A DNA stretch of 64,000 bases from positions 258,729-322,728 of the forward strand of contig NC_013887.1 of NCBI RefSeq assembly GCF_000025525.1, written 5' to 3'. The notes beneath the pieces are model-generated. The model saw only the letters and a list, made by a program, of their open reading frames with translations, had not been told where the DNA came from and did no database searches. Every line of letters begins with the position of its first letter. The stretch's first letter is position 1. Source of the DNA: Methanocaldococcus sp. FS406-22. Its GTDB lineage: Archaea; AGJL01; Methanococci; Methanococcales; Methanocaldococcaceae. Positions 35,064-45,441 of the stretch are shown one piece after another. Both the position numbers and the translations under genes were made by a program.

Positions 35064-36230
35064 ATGGTATTAAAAATAAAAGATAATATTTACTGTATGA
35101 GCTTCATAGAATGGAAAGCTAAAGAATATAGAAGCTTAGATATTAACAAAGGGACTACATATAATTCATATCTCATCTCAGATAAAAATAATAATGTTTT
35201 GATTGATACTGTTAGGATGAAATCGTTTGATGAACTATTGAGTAATTTGAAAAATATTGTTAATCTGAAATTAGACTATATCATCTCAAGTCATATTAGC
35301 TTAGACCACAATGAGTGTATAGGAAAGCTTGTTGAACTCATAGGAGCAAAGGTTATAACTACAAAAATTGGAAAATATTATTTAGATGCTCAATTTGATA
35401 CAGAAAATTGGGAGTTTGTCATTGTGAAGAATGGAGATGAGATAAATATTGGAAACAGAACATTAAAATTTATAACTGACAGTAAATTTGGGCATATGCT
35501 AACATACTGTGTAGAAGATAAAATTCTATTTTCAAATGATTTATTTGGGCAGCATGTGGTTTATAAAGAAAAAATAGATATTGATGTTGGACATAAAATC
35601 ATGCCTGAAGCTAAAGAATATTTTGCCAACATTTTACTACCTTATAGAAAAAGTATCCTAAAAATTTTAAATATCTTGAAGGATTTGGACTTAGAATATA
35701 TATGCCCCTCACACGGTGTTATTTGGCATAGAATGGTTGACGAGATTTTAACAAAATACCGCATATGGAGTTCTGATTCATGTAAAAATGTCGCAGTTAT
35801 TGTCTATGCGACTATATACTACTCAACAGAAAAGATAGCTCGGGCTCTTGGAGAGGGGTTAGTTGAGGGAGGGGTTGATGTAATATACCATAGATTAGAC
35901 ACATCCCCGCTGAATATTATAGTTAGGGATATTTTAGATGCAAAGTATGTGTTAATTGGTTCTCCAACGATAAATATGAATGTACATCCGAAGATTGGAA
36001 TGTTACTAACCTATATAGAAGGATTAAAGCCAAGTAATAAAAAAATTGGTGTAGCTTTTGGTTCCTATGGATGGAAAGAATGTGCAACTAAAAGAATAAT
36101 TGATGTTTTTAAAAAATTAGGATTTAAAATTGTTGATGATGAGATATTGACATTTAGGTTTCCTCCAAAAGAAAATGACATTAAAAAAATTAAAGAATTT
36201 GGTAGAAAGTTAGCAAAAATTGATGTATAA
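35064..36230 (+). CDS. Type A flavoprotein (flavodiiron-like), one ligand changed
   Basis: A 388-residue protein with an N-terminal metallo-beta-lactamase domain and a C-terminal flavodoxin domain (VAVIVYATIYYSTEKIARAL from about residue 245). Family members (FprA) reduce O2 to water with F420H2. The diiron site is mostly kept: FGHML His, LFSNDLFG Asp, SHGVIW His. But the first motif reads HISLDH rather than HxExDH, so the bridging Glu is Ser. It corresponds to MJ0534. Activity could be altered. ATG at 35064 follows GGTGGA; a divergent promoter region separates it from the ferredoxin gene. Confidence 0.85.
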   Translation: MVLKIKDNIYCMSFIEWKAKEYRSLDINKGTTYNSYLISDKNNNVLIDTVRMKSFDELLSNLKNIVNLKLDYIISSHISLDHNECIGKLVELIGAKVITTKIGKYYLDAQFDTENWEFVIVKNGDEINIGNRTLKFITDSKFGHMLTYCVEDKILFSNDLFGQHVVYKEKIDIDVGHKIMPEAKEYFANILLPYRKSILKILNILKDLDLEYICPSHGVIWHRMVDEILTKYRIWSSDSCKNVAVIVYATIYYSTEKIARALGEGLVEGGVDVIYHRLDTSPLNIIVRDILDAKYVLIGSPTINMNVHPKIGMLLTYIEGLKPSNKKIGVAFGSYGWKECATKRIIDVFKKLGFKIVDDEILTFRFPPKENDIKKIKEFGRKLAKIDV

Positions 36231-37250
36231 TCAAAAGATATACTCTTTAATCATCCTCTTAACATTTTCAACCATTAATTTGATATCATTAGAAGGAGAG
36301 ACTAAATATTTTTCATCTAAAGTATCTAATATATCCTCAGCTTTAATGTAACCTTCTAAAAATGCTGGTGGGGCATACTTTAAACCTACTCCATAACCTC
36401 CCTCCAAAACTGCTGCAATACTATATTTACTTAGCTTAGCCCCTACAAATCTATAAAAAGTTTCAGTTAAATCCATGCTTGCAAGACCATCATTTATAAA
36501 GGCATCAAATCCTGCAGAAACTAAAACAACATCTGGTTTAAAGTAATCCAATATTGGTTCAACAACTTCATTCCAAGCAAATATATAATCGAAATCTGTC
36601 GAATGTGATGGGAAAGGAAGGTTTATTTTAGTACCCTCTGCCTTTTCTCCACCAATATCAAATACATCTCCTGTTCCAGGATAGATACCTTTTTGATGGA
36701 AATCTATATGGATAACGTTTTCATCATTCCAAAAGATTTCTTGAGTCCCGTTTCCATGATGAACATCAAAATCAATTATTATAACTCTTTTTAAATACTT
36801 TTTAGCCAATCCTGCAGCCCCTGCTATATTATTAAAGATACAAAATCCGTTTGACATTGCTCCTAAAGCTTTTCCAGAGATTCCTGCATGATGCCCAGGT
36901 GGTCTTGTTAAAGCAAAATATAAATCTTTCTCTTTTAATGCTAATTTTACAGCTTCTTTTGCCAATTTAAAGGCAGTTAATGCAGCATCTAAAGTTCCAT
37001 GGGATATGTATGTATCGCCATCATAATAATTAAATGAATCATTACAAAGCTTTACTATTGAATTTACATACTCTTTGCTGTGAATTTCCAAAACTTCATC
37101 AATAGAAGATTTTCCTTCGATTAAAATTATGTCATTAAATCCTCTCAATTTTAAGCTATTTAAAATAGTCTCAACTCTCTCTGGATTTTCAACATGATAA
37201 AATTTTGGTTTATGTTTTAGAACATCTGGATTGTATAAAATTTTTGGCAT
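36231..37250 (-). CDS. Histone deacetylase-family amidohydrolase
   Basis: Zinc-dependent deacetylase of the HDAC/acetoin-utilisation family, corresponding to MJ0535. The 339-residue protein shows the catalytic motifs in order: RPPGHHAG (His dyad, near residue 117), DFDVHHGNGTQ (zinc ligands), VSAGFDAF and LEGGYG. The substrate may be an acetylated small molecule (polyamine, for example) or a protein such as Alba; not determined. I chose the ATG at 37250, behind AGGTGTCTATA. The stop lies 1 bp from that of the flavoprotein gene on the other strand. Confidence 0.88.
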   Translation of the reverse strand: MPKILYNPDVLKHKPKFYHVENPERVETILNSLKLRGFNDIILIEGKSSIDEVLEIHSKEYVNSIVKLCNDSFNYYDGDTYISHGTLDAALTAFKLAKEAVKLALKEKDLYFALTRPPGHHAGISGKALGAMSNGFCIFNNIAGAAGLAKKYLKRVIIIDFDVHHGNGTQEIFWNDENVIHIDFHQKGIYPGTGDVFDIGGEKAEGTKINLPFPSHSTDFDYIFAWNEVVEPILDYFKPDVVLVSAGFDAFINDGLASMDLTETFYRFVGAKLSKYSIAAVLEGGYGVGLKYAPPAFLEGYIKAEDILDTLDEKYLVSPSNDIKLMVENVKRMIKEYIF

Positions 37251-37347
37251 TATAGACACCTAAAAAATTTGGCTGATTTAGTTATTAGTTAAAATATATT
37301 TTACTAAAAAAGGGAATTTATAATTTTCTTTAAGATATTATCACAAT

Positions 37348-37890
37348 TTATAATTTCTCTGCAAACTCATAACCCTTACTAAAAGCCAGTAAGTTTTTCT
37401 CTTCAGTTCCCTTTGGAACACTGTCTAAAATTGCCTTTTCCATACTCTCCTTTGAGACGATATTTGTTAATCTTGTTAAAGCTCCTAACATAACTATATT
37501 TGCAACAATAGGCAATTTTATTTCCTCTGAGGCAATTCTTGTGAATGGGATTTTATACATCGTTACATCAACCTCTGGCATTTTATCTGTTGAGACCAAA
37601 TCTTCATCAACCAACAAAACTCCACCTTCTTTAATATCATCCTTGTACTTATCATAAGCCTGCTGTGATAAACAAACCAATATATCTGGCTTTATAACCT
37701 TTGGGAAATCTATTGGCTCATCACTAATAACAACCTCTGATTTACTCGCCCCCCCTCTTGCCTCTGGCCCATAAGACTGTGTTTGAACTGCCTCTTTATT
37801 ATCATATAAAGCAGCAGCTCTTCCCAATATAACCCCGGCTAAGATTATCCCTTGTCCTCCAAAACCAGATAATCTTACCTCCTTTCTCAT
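37348..37890 (-). CDS. korC: 2-oxoglutarate:ferredoxin oxidoreductase subunit KorC (gamma)
   Basis: Gamma subunit (180 residues) of 2-oxoglutarate synthase. The N-terminus VRLSGFGGQGIILAGVILG is the family signature, followed by QTQSYGPEARGGASKSEVV. It corresponds to MJ0536 and is 12 bp from korB. It works with KorA (5.6-6.7 kb) and an unlinked KorD. Start follows GGAGGGTTAAA. Confidence 0.92.
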   Translation of the reverse strand: MRKEVRLSGFGGQGIILAGVILGRAAALYDNKEAVQTQSYGPEARGGASKSEVVISDEPIDFPKVIKPDILVCLSQQAYDKYKDDIKEGGVLLVDEDLVSTDKMPEVDVTMYKIPFTRIASEEIKLPIVANIVMLGALTRLTNIVSKESMEKAILDSVPKGTEEKNLLAFSKGYEFAEKL

Positions 37891-37902
37891 TTTAACCCTC
37901 CT

Positions 37903-38715
37903 TTATTCATTCTTTAATCTCTCAATTAATTTATGCAATTCTTCAACAAACTCTGGTTTTTCTATATCCAAAAACTCACCAACAACAATCTTTCCATTCA
38001 ATTCCTCCTCACTCATATTCTTAGCTTTATTTATGTGGATTGAGTTTTCTTTTAAGAATTTAATCATATCAGCTGGCTTTCTTGAGATGTTAAACCTTCC
38101 ATAGTACGTTGGACATTGAGAGACAACCTCAATAAATGCAAAGCCCTTCTTCTGAATACCTTTTTTAATTGACTTAACGAGCTGAATAGGGTGAGCTGTT
38201 GTCCATCTTGCTACATAACTTGCCCCTGCTGCAATTGCCATTTTACACAAATCCATAGCATTCTCTATACTACCATAAGGTGCTGTTGTTGCCTTTTTAC
38301 CATAAGGTGTTGTTGGTGAAACCTGCCCCCCAGTCATTCCATAGATGTTGTTGTTTATACAGATGACAGTTAAGTCAATATTCCTCCTACAGCCATGGAT
38401 AAAGTGATTTCCGCCTATAGCCGCTAAGTCCCCATCTCCAGTGAATACAACAACATGTTTGTCTGGTCTTGCTATCTTAATTCCTGTTGCAAATGCTATT
38501 GGTCTTCCGTGGGTTGTGTGTAAGGAATCACAATATAGATAGCCAGGAACTCTTGAAGAACAGCCTATCCCTGAAACAGCTATATAGTCCTCTGGCTTTA
38601 TATTTAGCTCATCAATTGCCTTCAAAAAGCAATTCATAACAATTCCATTTCCACATCCAGAACAGAAGATGTGTGGTAATCTATCTTGCCTCATATACTT
38701 TAATGCAGGATGCAA
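37903..38715 (-). CDS. korB: 2-oxoglutarate:ferredoxin oxidoreductase subunit KorB (beta)
   Basis: Beta subunit of 2-oxoglutarate synthase that binds thiamine diphosphate. In 270 residues it carries the cluster/ThDP cysteine region (IFCSGCGNGIVMNCF, about residues 16-30), the GDGDLAAIGGNHFIHGCRRN motif and NNNIYGMTGGQVSPTTPYG. It corresponds to MJ0537. Translation starts at a TTG (38715) behind GAGGTGGTAGT. It is followed by korC. Confidence 0.92.
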   Translation of the reverse strand: MHPALKYMRQDRLPHIFCSGCGNGIVMNCFLKAIDELNIKPEDYIAVSGIGCSSRVPGYLYCDSLHTTHGRPIAFATGIKIARPDKHVVVFTGDGDLAAIGGNHFIHGCRRNIDLTVICINNNIYGMTGGQVSPTTPYGKKATTAPYGSIENAMDLCKMAIAAGASYVARWTTAHPIQLVKSIKKGIQKKGFAFIEVVSQCPTYYGRFNISRKPADMIKFLKENSIHINKAKNMSEEELNGKIVVGEFLDIEKPEFVEELHKLIERLKNE

Positions 38716-38749
38716 ACTACCACCTCAAATAATTTTGTAATTTTTAGAC

Positions 38750-39529
38750 TTATTTTCTCATTACAACAGCGTGGCTAAGCTCAAAGATTGCTCCAGACAG
38801 CTCATTACCAATATCTTGAATGTCAGCTAAACTTAATTCAATCTCGTCTCTTTGGATGGATAAAGCAACTGGTAAATACTTATAGGCAATTTCAAACATT
38901 TCAAATGGTTTGCATAACAAATCAACAGCTATTAAGCCATTGAAACTTTCATTTTCATTGAAGTTTTTAGTTATAATCTTATTAATTATAATCTCATCCC
39001 TATCCAAAGAAATGAGCAGGTTTTTAATAACTTCTTCTTCATTTTTTCCAATTCCTTCAAACACTGCTTTAACTCTTATAAATCCTTCTTCTTCAAAATC
39101 AACTATTTCATCTTCATCATATTTACCTTTTTTATATTCTTCAACATCTATATCTTTTTTCTCTTTCACATATACATTGAATCCAATCTTATAAGTATTA
39201 ACAAATGATTTAAATACACTTATAACTAAAGCTAAAACTTCATTTATTTCATTAGCTTTGAGTTTTAATTTTTCTGGTTTTATAACTTCAATATCTGCCC
39301 CATATTTTAAACAGAAGTTTATATAGTCCTTAAAGTTATCAAAATTTATCTCAAATTCCCCAATTTTTGTATAAAACTTTAAATTTCCTTCTTCTTCTAT
39401 ATCTTCATCTACATATCTAAGTTTAGCATTATATTTTTCTTTCAACTCATTAGCTAAGTTTTCAAATTCTTTTTCAACAATTTCTTTAGAATTTCCTTTA
39501 ACTTCCTCTAATGCATGTATTTTTATCAT
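38750..39529 (-). CDS. Conserved methanococcal protein of unknown function
   Basis: A 259-residue acidic, soluble protein that I can link only to a hypothetical protein at the equivalent place in M. jannaschii (MJ0538). It is rich in Glu, Lys and Ile, has no membrane segment, Cys motif or P-loop, and its strands and helices suggest one or two compact alpha/beta domains. It lies between lysS and korB on the same strand with gaps of about 35 bp, so co-transcription is possible. The start follows GGTGATAAA. Confidence 0.65.
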   Translation of the reverse strand: MIKIHALEEVKGNSKEIVEKEFENLANELKEKYNAKLRYVDEDIEEEGNLKFYTKIGEFEINFDNFKDYINFCLKYGADIEVIKPEKLKLKANEINEVLALVISVFKSFVNTYKIGFNVYVKEKKDIDVEEYKKGKYDEDEIVDFEEEGFIRVKAVFEGIGKNEEEVIKNLLISLDRDEIIINKIITKNFNENESFNGLIAVDLLCKPFEMFEIAYKYLPVALSIQRDEIELSLADIQDIGNELSGAIFELSHAVVMRK

Positions 39530-39567
39530 TTTATCACCAAAAAAGTAAAAATGAGGTTAATAAAATT

Positions 39568-41160
39568 TTATTCAAACAGTGAATATCTTCTTATAACAAA
39601 GTCCTTTCCGAGTGTTGCTAAGAAAGCCCCTAACTTTGGTCCGTATTTTTTACCTAAGAGTATCATATACGATGCTTGAAATGCCTCTCTCGGATTTAAG
39701 CCAAGTTCTTTTGCTGTTTGATAAATCAACTCATGCAAGTTTAAAGCATCAAATTCAGTTGTTTTTAATTTTTCAGCAAAGTATTTAATCCATTCTTTTT
39801 GCTTATCCTTCAATTTTTCGTATATCTCTTTTGCCTCATTTTCATCAATTATAACCAACTTTTCCCCATATTTTAAAGCCCAGTTTCTTGCCATTAATAA
39901 CCTATCCTTTAATTTTTTCATGCTGAACTCATCAATATCTTCAATGCTGTAATTATTTCTTCTTAATATTTCAAATACTCTTTCCATATCTACATCCTTC
40001 TTTTCTTCATCATAAGTTAGCTGAGCAATGATTGAGCAGAATCTGTATGGTATAACAAACGGCTTGCTTTCAGGAATTTTTGGTGTTGATAACTCATAAA
40101 TCCTTATCTTTTCCTCTTCTTCTTCACTTAATTCATCTTTATCTTTATTGTTAAAGTAGAAATCCTCTAATCTATCATACTCATCCACTAAGTCAGGAAT
40201 TTTCTTTAAATCAAAGTCTATATGTTTAGTTGGCTTACTCCTCAACAATAAGAATCTTAAAATCTCTGGATGAGCTATATGAGTCCAATCTTTTACAGCA
40301 AACACAACACCTTTTGAAGAACTCATCGGAATTGCTTTATCTCCAACTTTTAATTGAATCCATTCATAAACAACCTTTTTTGGTGGTTCATAATTATAAA
40401 CTTCTCTTGCAATTAAAACTCCTGTATCGTAAGAACCCCCAGCTGCTGCGTGGTCTTTACCCATTGGCTCAATAGTTACATTAAATATACTCCACCTTGC
40501 CGGCCAATCAACTCTCCATGGGAGTTTTGCTCTTCCTTTATAGGGTTTTACCTCCCCTTGATATCCACACATCTCACATCTATAAGTTACTTCCTCCTTC
40601 TCACTATCATACGCTATAACCTTTGTTTTTAATTTTCCACAGTTTTCACAAACTATGTTTATTGGCCACCAGTCATCTGGTAGTGGGGAAGCTCTAAATT
40701 TATTCAAAATCTCCATAATTTTTTCTCTATTGTCTAAGGCAATCTTTATCTTTTCATCATAAAGCCCTTTTTTGTAATTTTCATCAGCTCTATAGGTAGT
40801 TAGCTCAACGCCTAAATCATCTAAACTTTCCAAATATGGATTTAAAAAGTGTTCAGCATAGCTCTCACAACAACCTTCTGGACATGGGATTTCACTTAAT
40901 GGCATTCCTATATATTGCTCAAACTCTTTTGGTAAAAACGGATAGAGCTTTCTTAATGGGTCGTAGGTATCTGCTATAAAAATTAACTCTGCCTCAACAC
41001 CTTTATTTATTAATCCCTTATAGATTGCATCTGCTGTCAGTGTTTCCCTTGCATTTCCTACATGGATATGTCCAGATGGTGTTATTCCACTCGCAACGAT
41101 ATATTTATCTGCTTTTCTCTCTTCAATCAATTTTTCAGCTATTACATCAGCCCAATGCAT
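39568..41160 (-). CDS. lysS: Lysyl-tRNA synthetase, class I
   Basis: Class I LysRS, found mainly in Archaea in place of the usual class II enzyme; it charges tRNA-Lys with lysine. The 530-residue protein has the HIGH-like motif HIHVGNARE (near residue 30), a zinc ribbon-like CENCGKLKT ... CEMCGYQGE insert around 170-200, and PMSSSKG as the KMSKS-like loop near 290. C-terminal helices bind the anticodon. It corresponds to MJ0539. I chose the ATG at 41160, 4 nt behind GAGGGAAATT, over an in-frame TTG at 41172. Confidence 0.95.
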   Translation of the reverse strand: MHWADVIAEKLIEERKADKYIVASGITPSGHIHVGNARETLTADAIYKGLINKGVEAELIFIADTYDPLRKLYPFLPKEFEQYIGMPLSEIPCPEGCCESYAEHFLNPYLESLDDLGVELTTYRADENYKKGLYDEKIKIALDNREKIMEILNKFRASPLPDDWWPINIVCENCGKLKTKVIAYDSEKEEVTYRCEMCGYQGEVKPYKGRAKLPWRVDWPARWSIFNVTIEPMGKDHAAAGGSYDTGVLIAREVYNYEPPKKVVYEWIQLKVGDKAIPMSSSKGVVFAVKDWTHIAHPEILRFLLLRSKPTKHIDFDLKKIPDLVDEYDRLEDFYFNNKDKDELSEEEEEKIRIYELSTPKIPESKPFVIPYRFCSIIAQLTYDEEKKDVDMERVFEILRRNNYSIEDIDEFSMKKLKDRLLMARNWALKYGEKLVIIDENEAKEIYEKLKDKQKEWIKYFAEKLKTTEFDALNLHELIYQTAKELGLNPREAFQASYMILLGKKYGPKLGAFLATLGKDFVIRRYSLFE

Positions 41161-41320
41161 AATTTCCCTCAAAATTTTTGTTTTCTCTATTTTATTGTTA
41201 ATTTAGAATATAAAAAATCAAAAAATCTAAATCTCTTTAAGAGTTACATAATAATTTGCTAAAATAATAACTACCAAAATAATATAAATAACTTAGTTTT
41301 TTAGATAAAAAAGCTAATTA

Positions 41321-41421
41321 TAGTCAATCATCAAAATTTTTTATAGTTAATAATGCATTTATAAAGCCCTTTTTGGGCTTTATATGTCCTTAATAAGCAT
41401 TATTTATTTGATGATTGACTA
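41321..41421. repeat. Nested inverted repeat between lysS and the next gene
   Basis: Three nested perfect inverted repeats: TAGTCAATCATCAAA at 41321-41335 against 41407-41421; AATAATGC at 41349-41356 against 41397-41404; ATAAAGCCC at 41361-41369 against 41375-41383 with a five-T loop. The whole 101-bp unit could fold into one long hairpin or be a MITE-like element. Its right arm includes the stop codon of the upstream gene. Confidence 0.65.
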
Positions 41422-41676
41422 ATAAAACCTCAACACAACCCTTTTCTCTCCATTACTATGAACTAACTCTAACAAATCATCCAATATTTTCTCAATTTCA
41501 ACCTCTATAATTCCATATTTTTCATGAACCAACCTTATAAGTCCATCGTTATAATGCATTAATCTACCTTCAACATGAACTCTTCCAAAATATATCTCAA
41601 CATACTCATCAACATCTATATTGTTAAGGTATTCAATAACCTTTTTTGGGTTTTTTACATCAATGATTTCCTCCAT
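41419..41676 (-). CDS. Small conserved protein of unknown function
   Basis: An 85-residue acidic protein (MEEIIDVKNPKKVIEYLNN at the start) predicted to have an initial helix and then five or six beta strands with the pattern YVEIYFGRVHVEGRLMHYND. The size and strand order are reminiscent of small methanogen DUF2097-like or Sm-like barrels, but I am not sure. It follows the NMN adenylyltransferase gene (21-bp gap). The stop codon TAG lies within a 15-bp inverted-repeat arm. Start follows GTGATATT. Confidence 0.6.
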   Translation of the reverse strand: MEEIIDVKNPKKVIEYLNNIDVDEYVEIYFGRVHVEGRLMHYNDGLIRLVHEKYGIIEVEIEKILDDLLELVHSNGEKRVVLRFY

Positions 41677-41697
41677 AATATCACTATTTTTATTTTT

Positions 41698-42234
<537 letters not shown>

Positions 42235-42289
42235 TTATTAAAATATATAATGATAAAATAGTCACAAAAAATTAAAAATTTAAAAGGAT

Positions 42290-44587
42290 TTATTCCTTCT
42301 CTAAGTATGATTTTCTTATATAGTCCAATATAACCTTCTGCTCAGTTCTTGCTACAACTCTTCTTATTGTCTCTACAGCATCAATGTTTGCTGAAACACT
42401 GTCTATTCCCCACTCAACTAACTTCTCAACAATATGTGGCCTACTTCCAGCTTGCCCACAAATTGATGTTTTTATACCATACTTTTTACATGTCTTAATT
42501 ACATGCTCAACCAATTTTAACACTGCAGGGTGGTCTTCCTTATAATACTTTGAAACCAACTCATTATTTCTATCTATTGCTATTGTGTATTGTGTTAAAT
42601 CATTTGTCCCCAAGCTAACAAAGTTTATTCCTTCTTTTATGAAGTCTTCAATAATTAAAGCTGCTGCTGGTGTTTCAACCATAATACCAAATGGAATATC
42701 TTTACCCAACTCTAAACCAACTTCTCTTGCAATTTCTTTAACCTTTCTAACTTCATCTGGATGAGTTACAAGAGGAATCATAATTTCTATATTTTTATAG
42801 CCCTCCTCTCTCAATCTCTTAATTGCTTTTAACTCGCATTTTAAGATATCAACTTCATCTAAGCCCCTTCTAATTCCTCTCCAACCAAGCATTGGGTTGT
42901 GTTCTATTGGTTCGTTTTCTCCCCCTTCTAAGCCTCTAAACTCATCTGTTGGAGCATCTAATGTTCTATAAGTTACAGGTCTTGGATAGAATGCATCTGC
43001 TACCTTTCTAATTCCTTCCATTAATGCCTCTATTAACGCCTCTTCTCCCTCTTCCTCTAAAATCTTTCTTGGGTGTTTACCTAATCCTAATATCATGTGT
43101 TCCGCTCTTAATAACCCAACTCCATCTGCTCCTGTTGCTGCTGCTCTCTCAGCAACTTCTGGCATACTGACATTAACTTTAACTTCTGTAGCTGTTATTA
43201 TTGGAGCTTGCTGGATAACTGCTGTTACCTCTGGCTTCTTCTCTTCAACTTTTTTAATCTCACCTTCATATACAATTCCCTTCTCTCCATCAACTGTAAC
43301 AATCATTCCATCCTTTAAAATCTCCGTAGCTTTCTTTGTTCCAACAACACAAGGAGTTCCAAGCTCTCTTGAAACAATTGCCGCGTGGCAGGTCAATCCA
43401 CCTTCATCCGTTACAATAGCGGCTGCTTTTTTCATTGCTGGGACCATATCTGGCGTTGTCATCTCTGTTACTAATATGTCTCCCTCTTTAACCTTGTCTA
43501 TCTCACTAACATCGCGAATTATCTTAACAGTTCCAGTAGCTATTCCTGGAGATGCCCCAATACCTTTTAATAATATCTTTGCCTCAATTTCCTCCTCTTT
43601 TACCTTCTTCTCTTTTTTACCTTTTTTCAATGTTGTAATTGGTCTTGCTTGGAGCATGTAGAATTTGCCTTTCTCATAAGCCCATTCAACATCCATTGGT
43701 TTTCCATAGTGTTTTTCTATATTTAAACCAACTTTAGTAAGCTCTTTAATCTCCTCATCTGATAAAACCTGCTTCTCTTTCATATCCTCTGGAACTTCAA
43801 CAACCTTAGTTTCTCCCTTCTCATCTTTAACGAACATCGTCTCTTTTCTTGCTATATACTTATCAACAATCTCTAAGGTCTTCTTATTAACTATGTAAGT
43901 GTCTGGAGAGACAGAACCGCTAACGACTCCTTCTCCCAATCCCCACGCTGCCTCAATAACTAACTCATCGTAGTTTTCAGTTATTGGATTTACTGTGAAC
44001 ATCACTCCAGCCTTTTCAGCATTAACTAACTTTTGAACGACTGCTGCTAAAGCAACCTTGAAGTGGTCAAACCCTTGCTGTTCTCTATAGAAAATAGCCC
44101 TTGGTGTAAATAAGGATGAAAAGCATTTTTGCACATATTTAACTACATTCTCAGCTCCTTTTATATTTAGGTAAGTGTCTTGCTGTCCAGCAAAACTTGC
44201 CCCAGGCAAATCTTCAGCAGTTGCAGAACTTCTAACTGCAACAGTTACCTCATCCTCACCGCACATCTCTGATAATTTGTTGTATGCCTCAATAATAGCC
44301 AATCTCAAATCTTCTGGCATCTCTGCCTCTTCAATTAACTTTCTGATTTTCTTTGATGCCTCTGTTAAAGCATCTGTATCATTGACATCCAAACCGCTTA
44401 AAATCTCTTTTATTTTGTCCATTAATCCAGTTTCTCTTATAAAGTGCCTGTATGCCTCAGCAGTTACTACAAAAGCTGGTGGAACTGGTAATCCAGCGTT
44501 CCACATCTCTCCTAATGAAGCCCCTTTACCTCCAGCAATATCAACATCTTCATTTGAAAGCTCATCCAACCATGCGATAAATTTCAT
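42290..44587 (-). CDS. ppsA: Phosphoenolpyruvate synthase, without intein
   Basis: Converts pyruvate and ATP to PEP, AMP and phosphate, the entry to gluconeogenesis from methanogen carbon fixation. The 765-residue protein has an N-terminal ATP-grasp domain (DVDIAGGKGASLGEM), the swivelling phospho-His domain (GGLTCHAAIVSRELG near residue 390) and a C-terminal PEP-binding barrel. M. jannaschii MJ0542 is known to carry an intein in this protein; here the reading frame is uninterrupted. TATA box at 44631-44644; start follows AGGGGATAACA. Confidence 0.95.
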   Translation of the reverse strand: MKFIAWLDELSNEDVDIAGGKGASLGEMWNAGLPVPPAFVVTAEAYRHFIRETGLMDKIKEILSGLDVNDTDALTEASKKIRKLIEEAEMPEDLRLAIIEAYNKLSEMCGEDEVTVAVRSSATAEDLPGASFAGQQDTYLNIKGAENVVKYVQKCFSSLFTPRAIFYREQQGFDHFKVALAAVVQKLVNAEKAGVMFTVNPITENYDELVIEAAWGLGEGVVSGSVSPDTYIVNKKTLEIVDKYIARKETMFVKDEKGETKVVEVPEDMKEKQVLSDEEIKELTKVGLNIEKHYGKPMDVEWAYEKGKFYMLQARPITTLKKGKKEKKVKEEEIEAKILLKGIGASPGIATGTVKIIRDVSEIDKVKEGDILVTEMTTPDMVPAMKKAAAIVTDEGGLTCHAAIVSRELGTPCVVGTKKATEILKDGMIVTVDGEKGIVYEGEIKKVEEKKPEVTAVIQQAPIITATEVKVNVSMPEVAERAAATGADGVGLLRAEHMILGLGKHPRKILEEEGEEALIEALMEGIRKVADAFYPRPVTYRTLDAPTDEFRGLEGGENEPIEHNPMLGWRGIRRGLDEVDILKCELKAIKRLREEGYKNIEIMIPLVTHPDEVRKVKEIAREVGLELGKDIPFGIMVETPAAALIIEDFIKEGINFVSLGTNDLTQYTIAIDRNNELVSKYYKEDHPAVLKLVEHVIKTCKKYGIKTSICGQAGSRPHIVEKLVEWGIDSVSANIDAVETIRRVVARTEQKVILDYIRKSYLEKE

Positions 44588-44630
44588 TGTTATCCCCTTT
44601 TCTGTTTTGGATAATTAACAATATATAGGG

Positions 44631-44644
44631 AATTATATAAACTT
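44631..44644 (-). promoter_or_regulatory. TATA box of ppsA
   Basis: AGTTTATATAATTC on the minus strand, about 45-57 bp upstream of the ppsA start. The remaining bases to 44777 show nothing but AT-rich spacer. Confidence 0.55.
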
Positions 44645-44777
44645 TTTATTTTTTAGATAAATTTGAATATTTGGATATATAATAGTAGCAAAACAGTACA
44701 ATTAGTTTTGATTATAAAAAATATTATTAAAAGTAGAAAATTTCCAAATTAAAAAAATTAAAAAAAGAGTTTTGTAA

Positions 44778-45302
44778 TTATAATTTAAGCAATTCTTTTC
44801 CTTGCTCAATAACAATTCTACATGGAACTGGCAATTTCATTGCTGCTCTTCTTAACGCCTCCTTAGCAGCTGGGAACTTGTCTGGGTTTACCCAAACTGT
44901 CATAATTGCCTGTCCTTCTTTAACTCTCGCAGCTGTTCCAATTGGTTTTCCAAATGCTAATCTCATCCCATCTGAAATTCTATCTGCCCCAGCTCCAGTA
45001 GCCATCTTGTGCTCTCTTAATATTTGGTGAGGGTATGTTCTAATTTGGAACTTGTAACCCATTCTACCGCACATCTTTGTTAAGTACTTGTTTGCAGCAA
45101 CTCTTGCAGCCTCTAATGCGTTGTGTCTTATTTGGATTGGTCTTGTAGCTACTAAATTAACTTTAACTGGGAATTCTGCTGATAAATTCCCCATAATAAA
45201 ATGGACTACTTTTGGCTGAGGAACCCCTTTAACATACTCTTTTCTTGTGTATGGTGGCTTATCAACATCTCTGTAACATCTGTTTGGTCTTAAGGAAGCC
45301 AT
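44778..45302 (-). CDS. rpl10e: Ribosomal protein L10e (uL16)
   Basis: Large-subunit ribosomal protein, archaeal/eukaryotic uL16, near the peptidyl-transferase centre and factor-binding site. The N-terminus [20 protein letters not shown] and the central [18 protein letters not shown] are diagnostic. It corresponds to MJ0543. I chose the ATG at 45302, 4 nt behind GGTGAT, giving 174 residues; upstream ATGs overlap the ribosome binding site. Confidence 0.96.
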   Translation of the reverse strand: MASLRPNRCYRDVDKPPYTRKEYVKGVPQPKVVHFIMGNLSAEFPVKVNLVATRPIQIRHNALEAARVAANKYLTKMCGRMGYKFQIRTYPHQILREHKMATGAGADRISDGMRLAFGKPIGTAARVKEGQAIMTVWVNPDKFPAAKEALRRAAMKLPVPCRIVIEQGKELLKL

Positions 45303-45441
45303 TATCATCACCCAATCTTAATTGTGGCTGTTTCATATAGATAAAGATAATGTCTTAGTGTGTTTGCAATTCCTAACATATATTAAAAATTTATCTTGTT
45401 GCTAATATTCCCAACTTACTATTTAAAGCTTACTGTTATTT

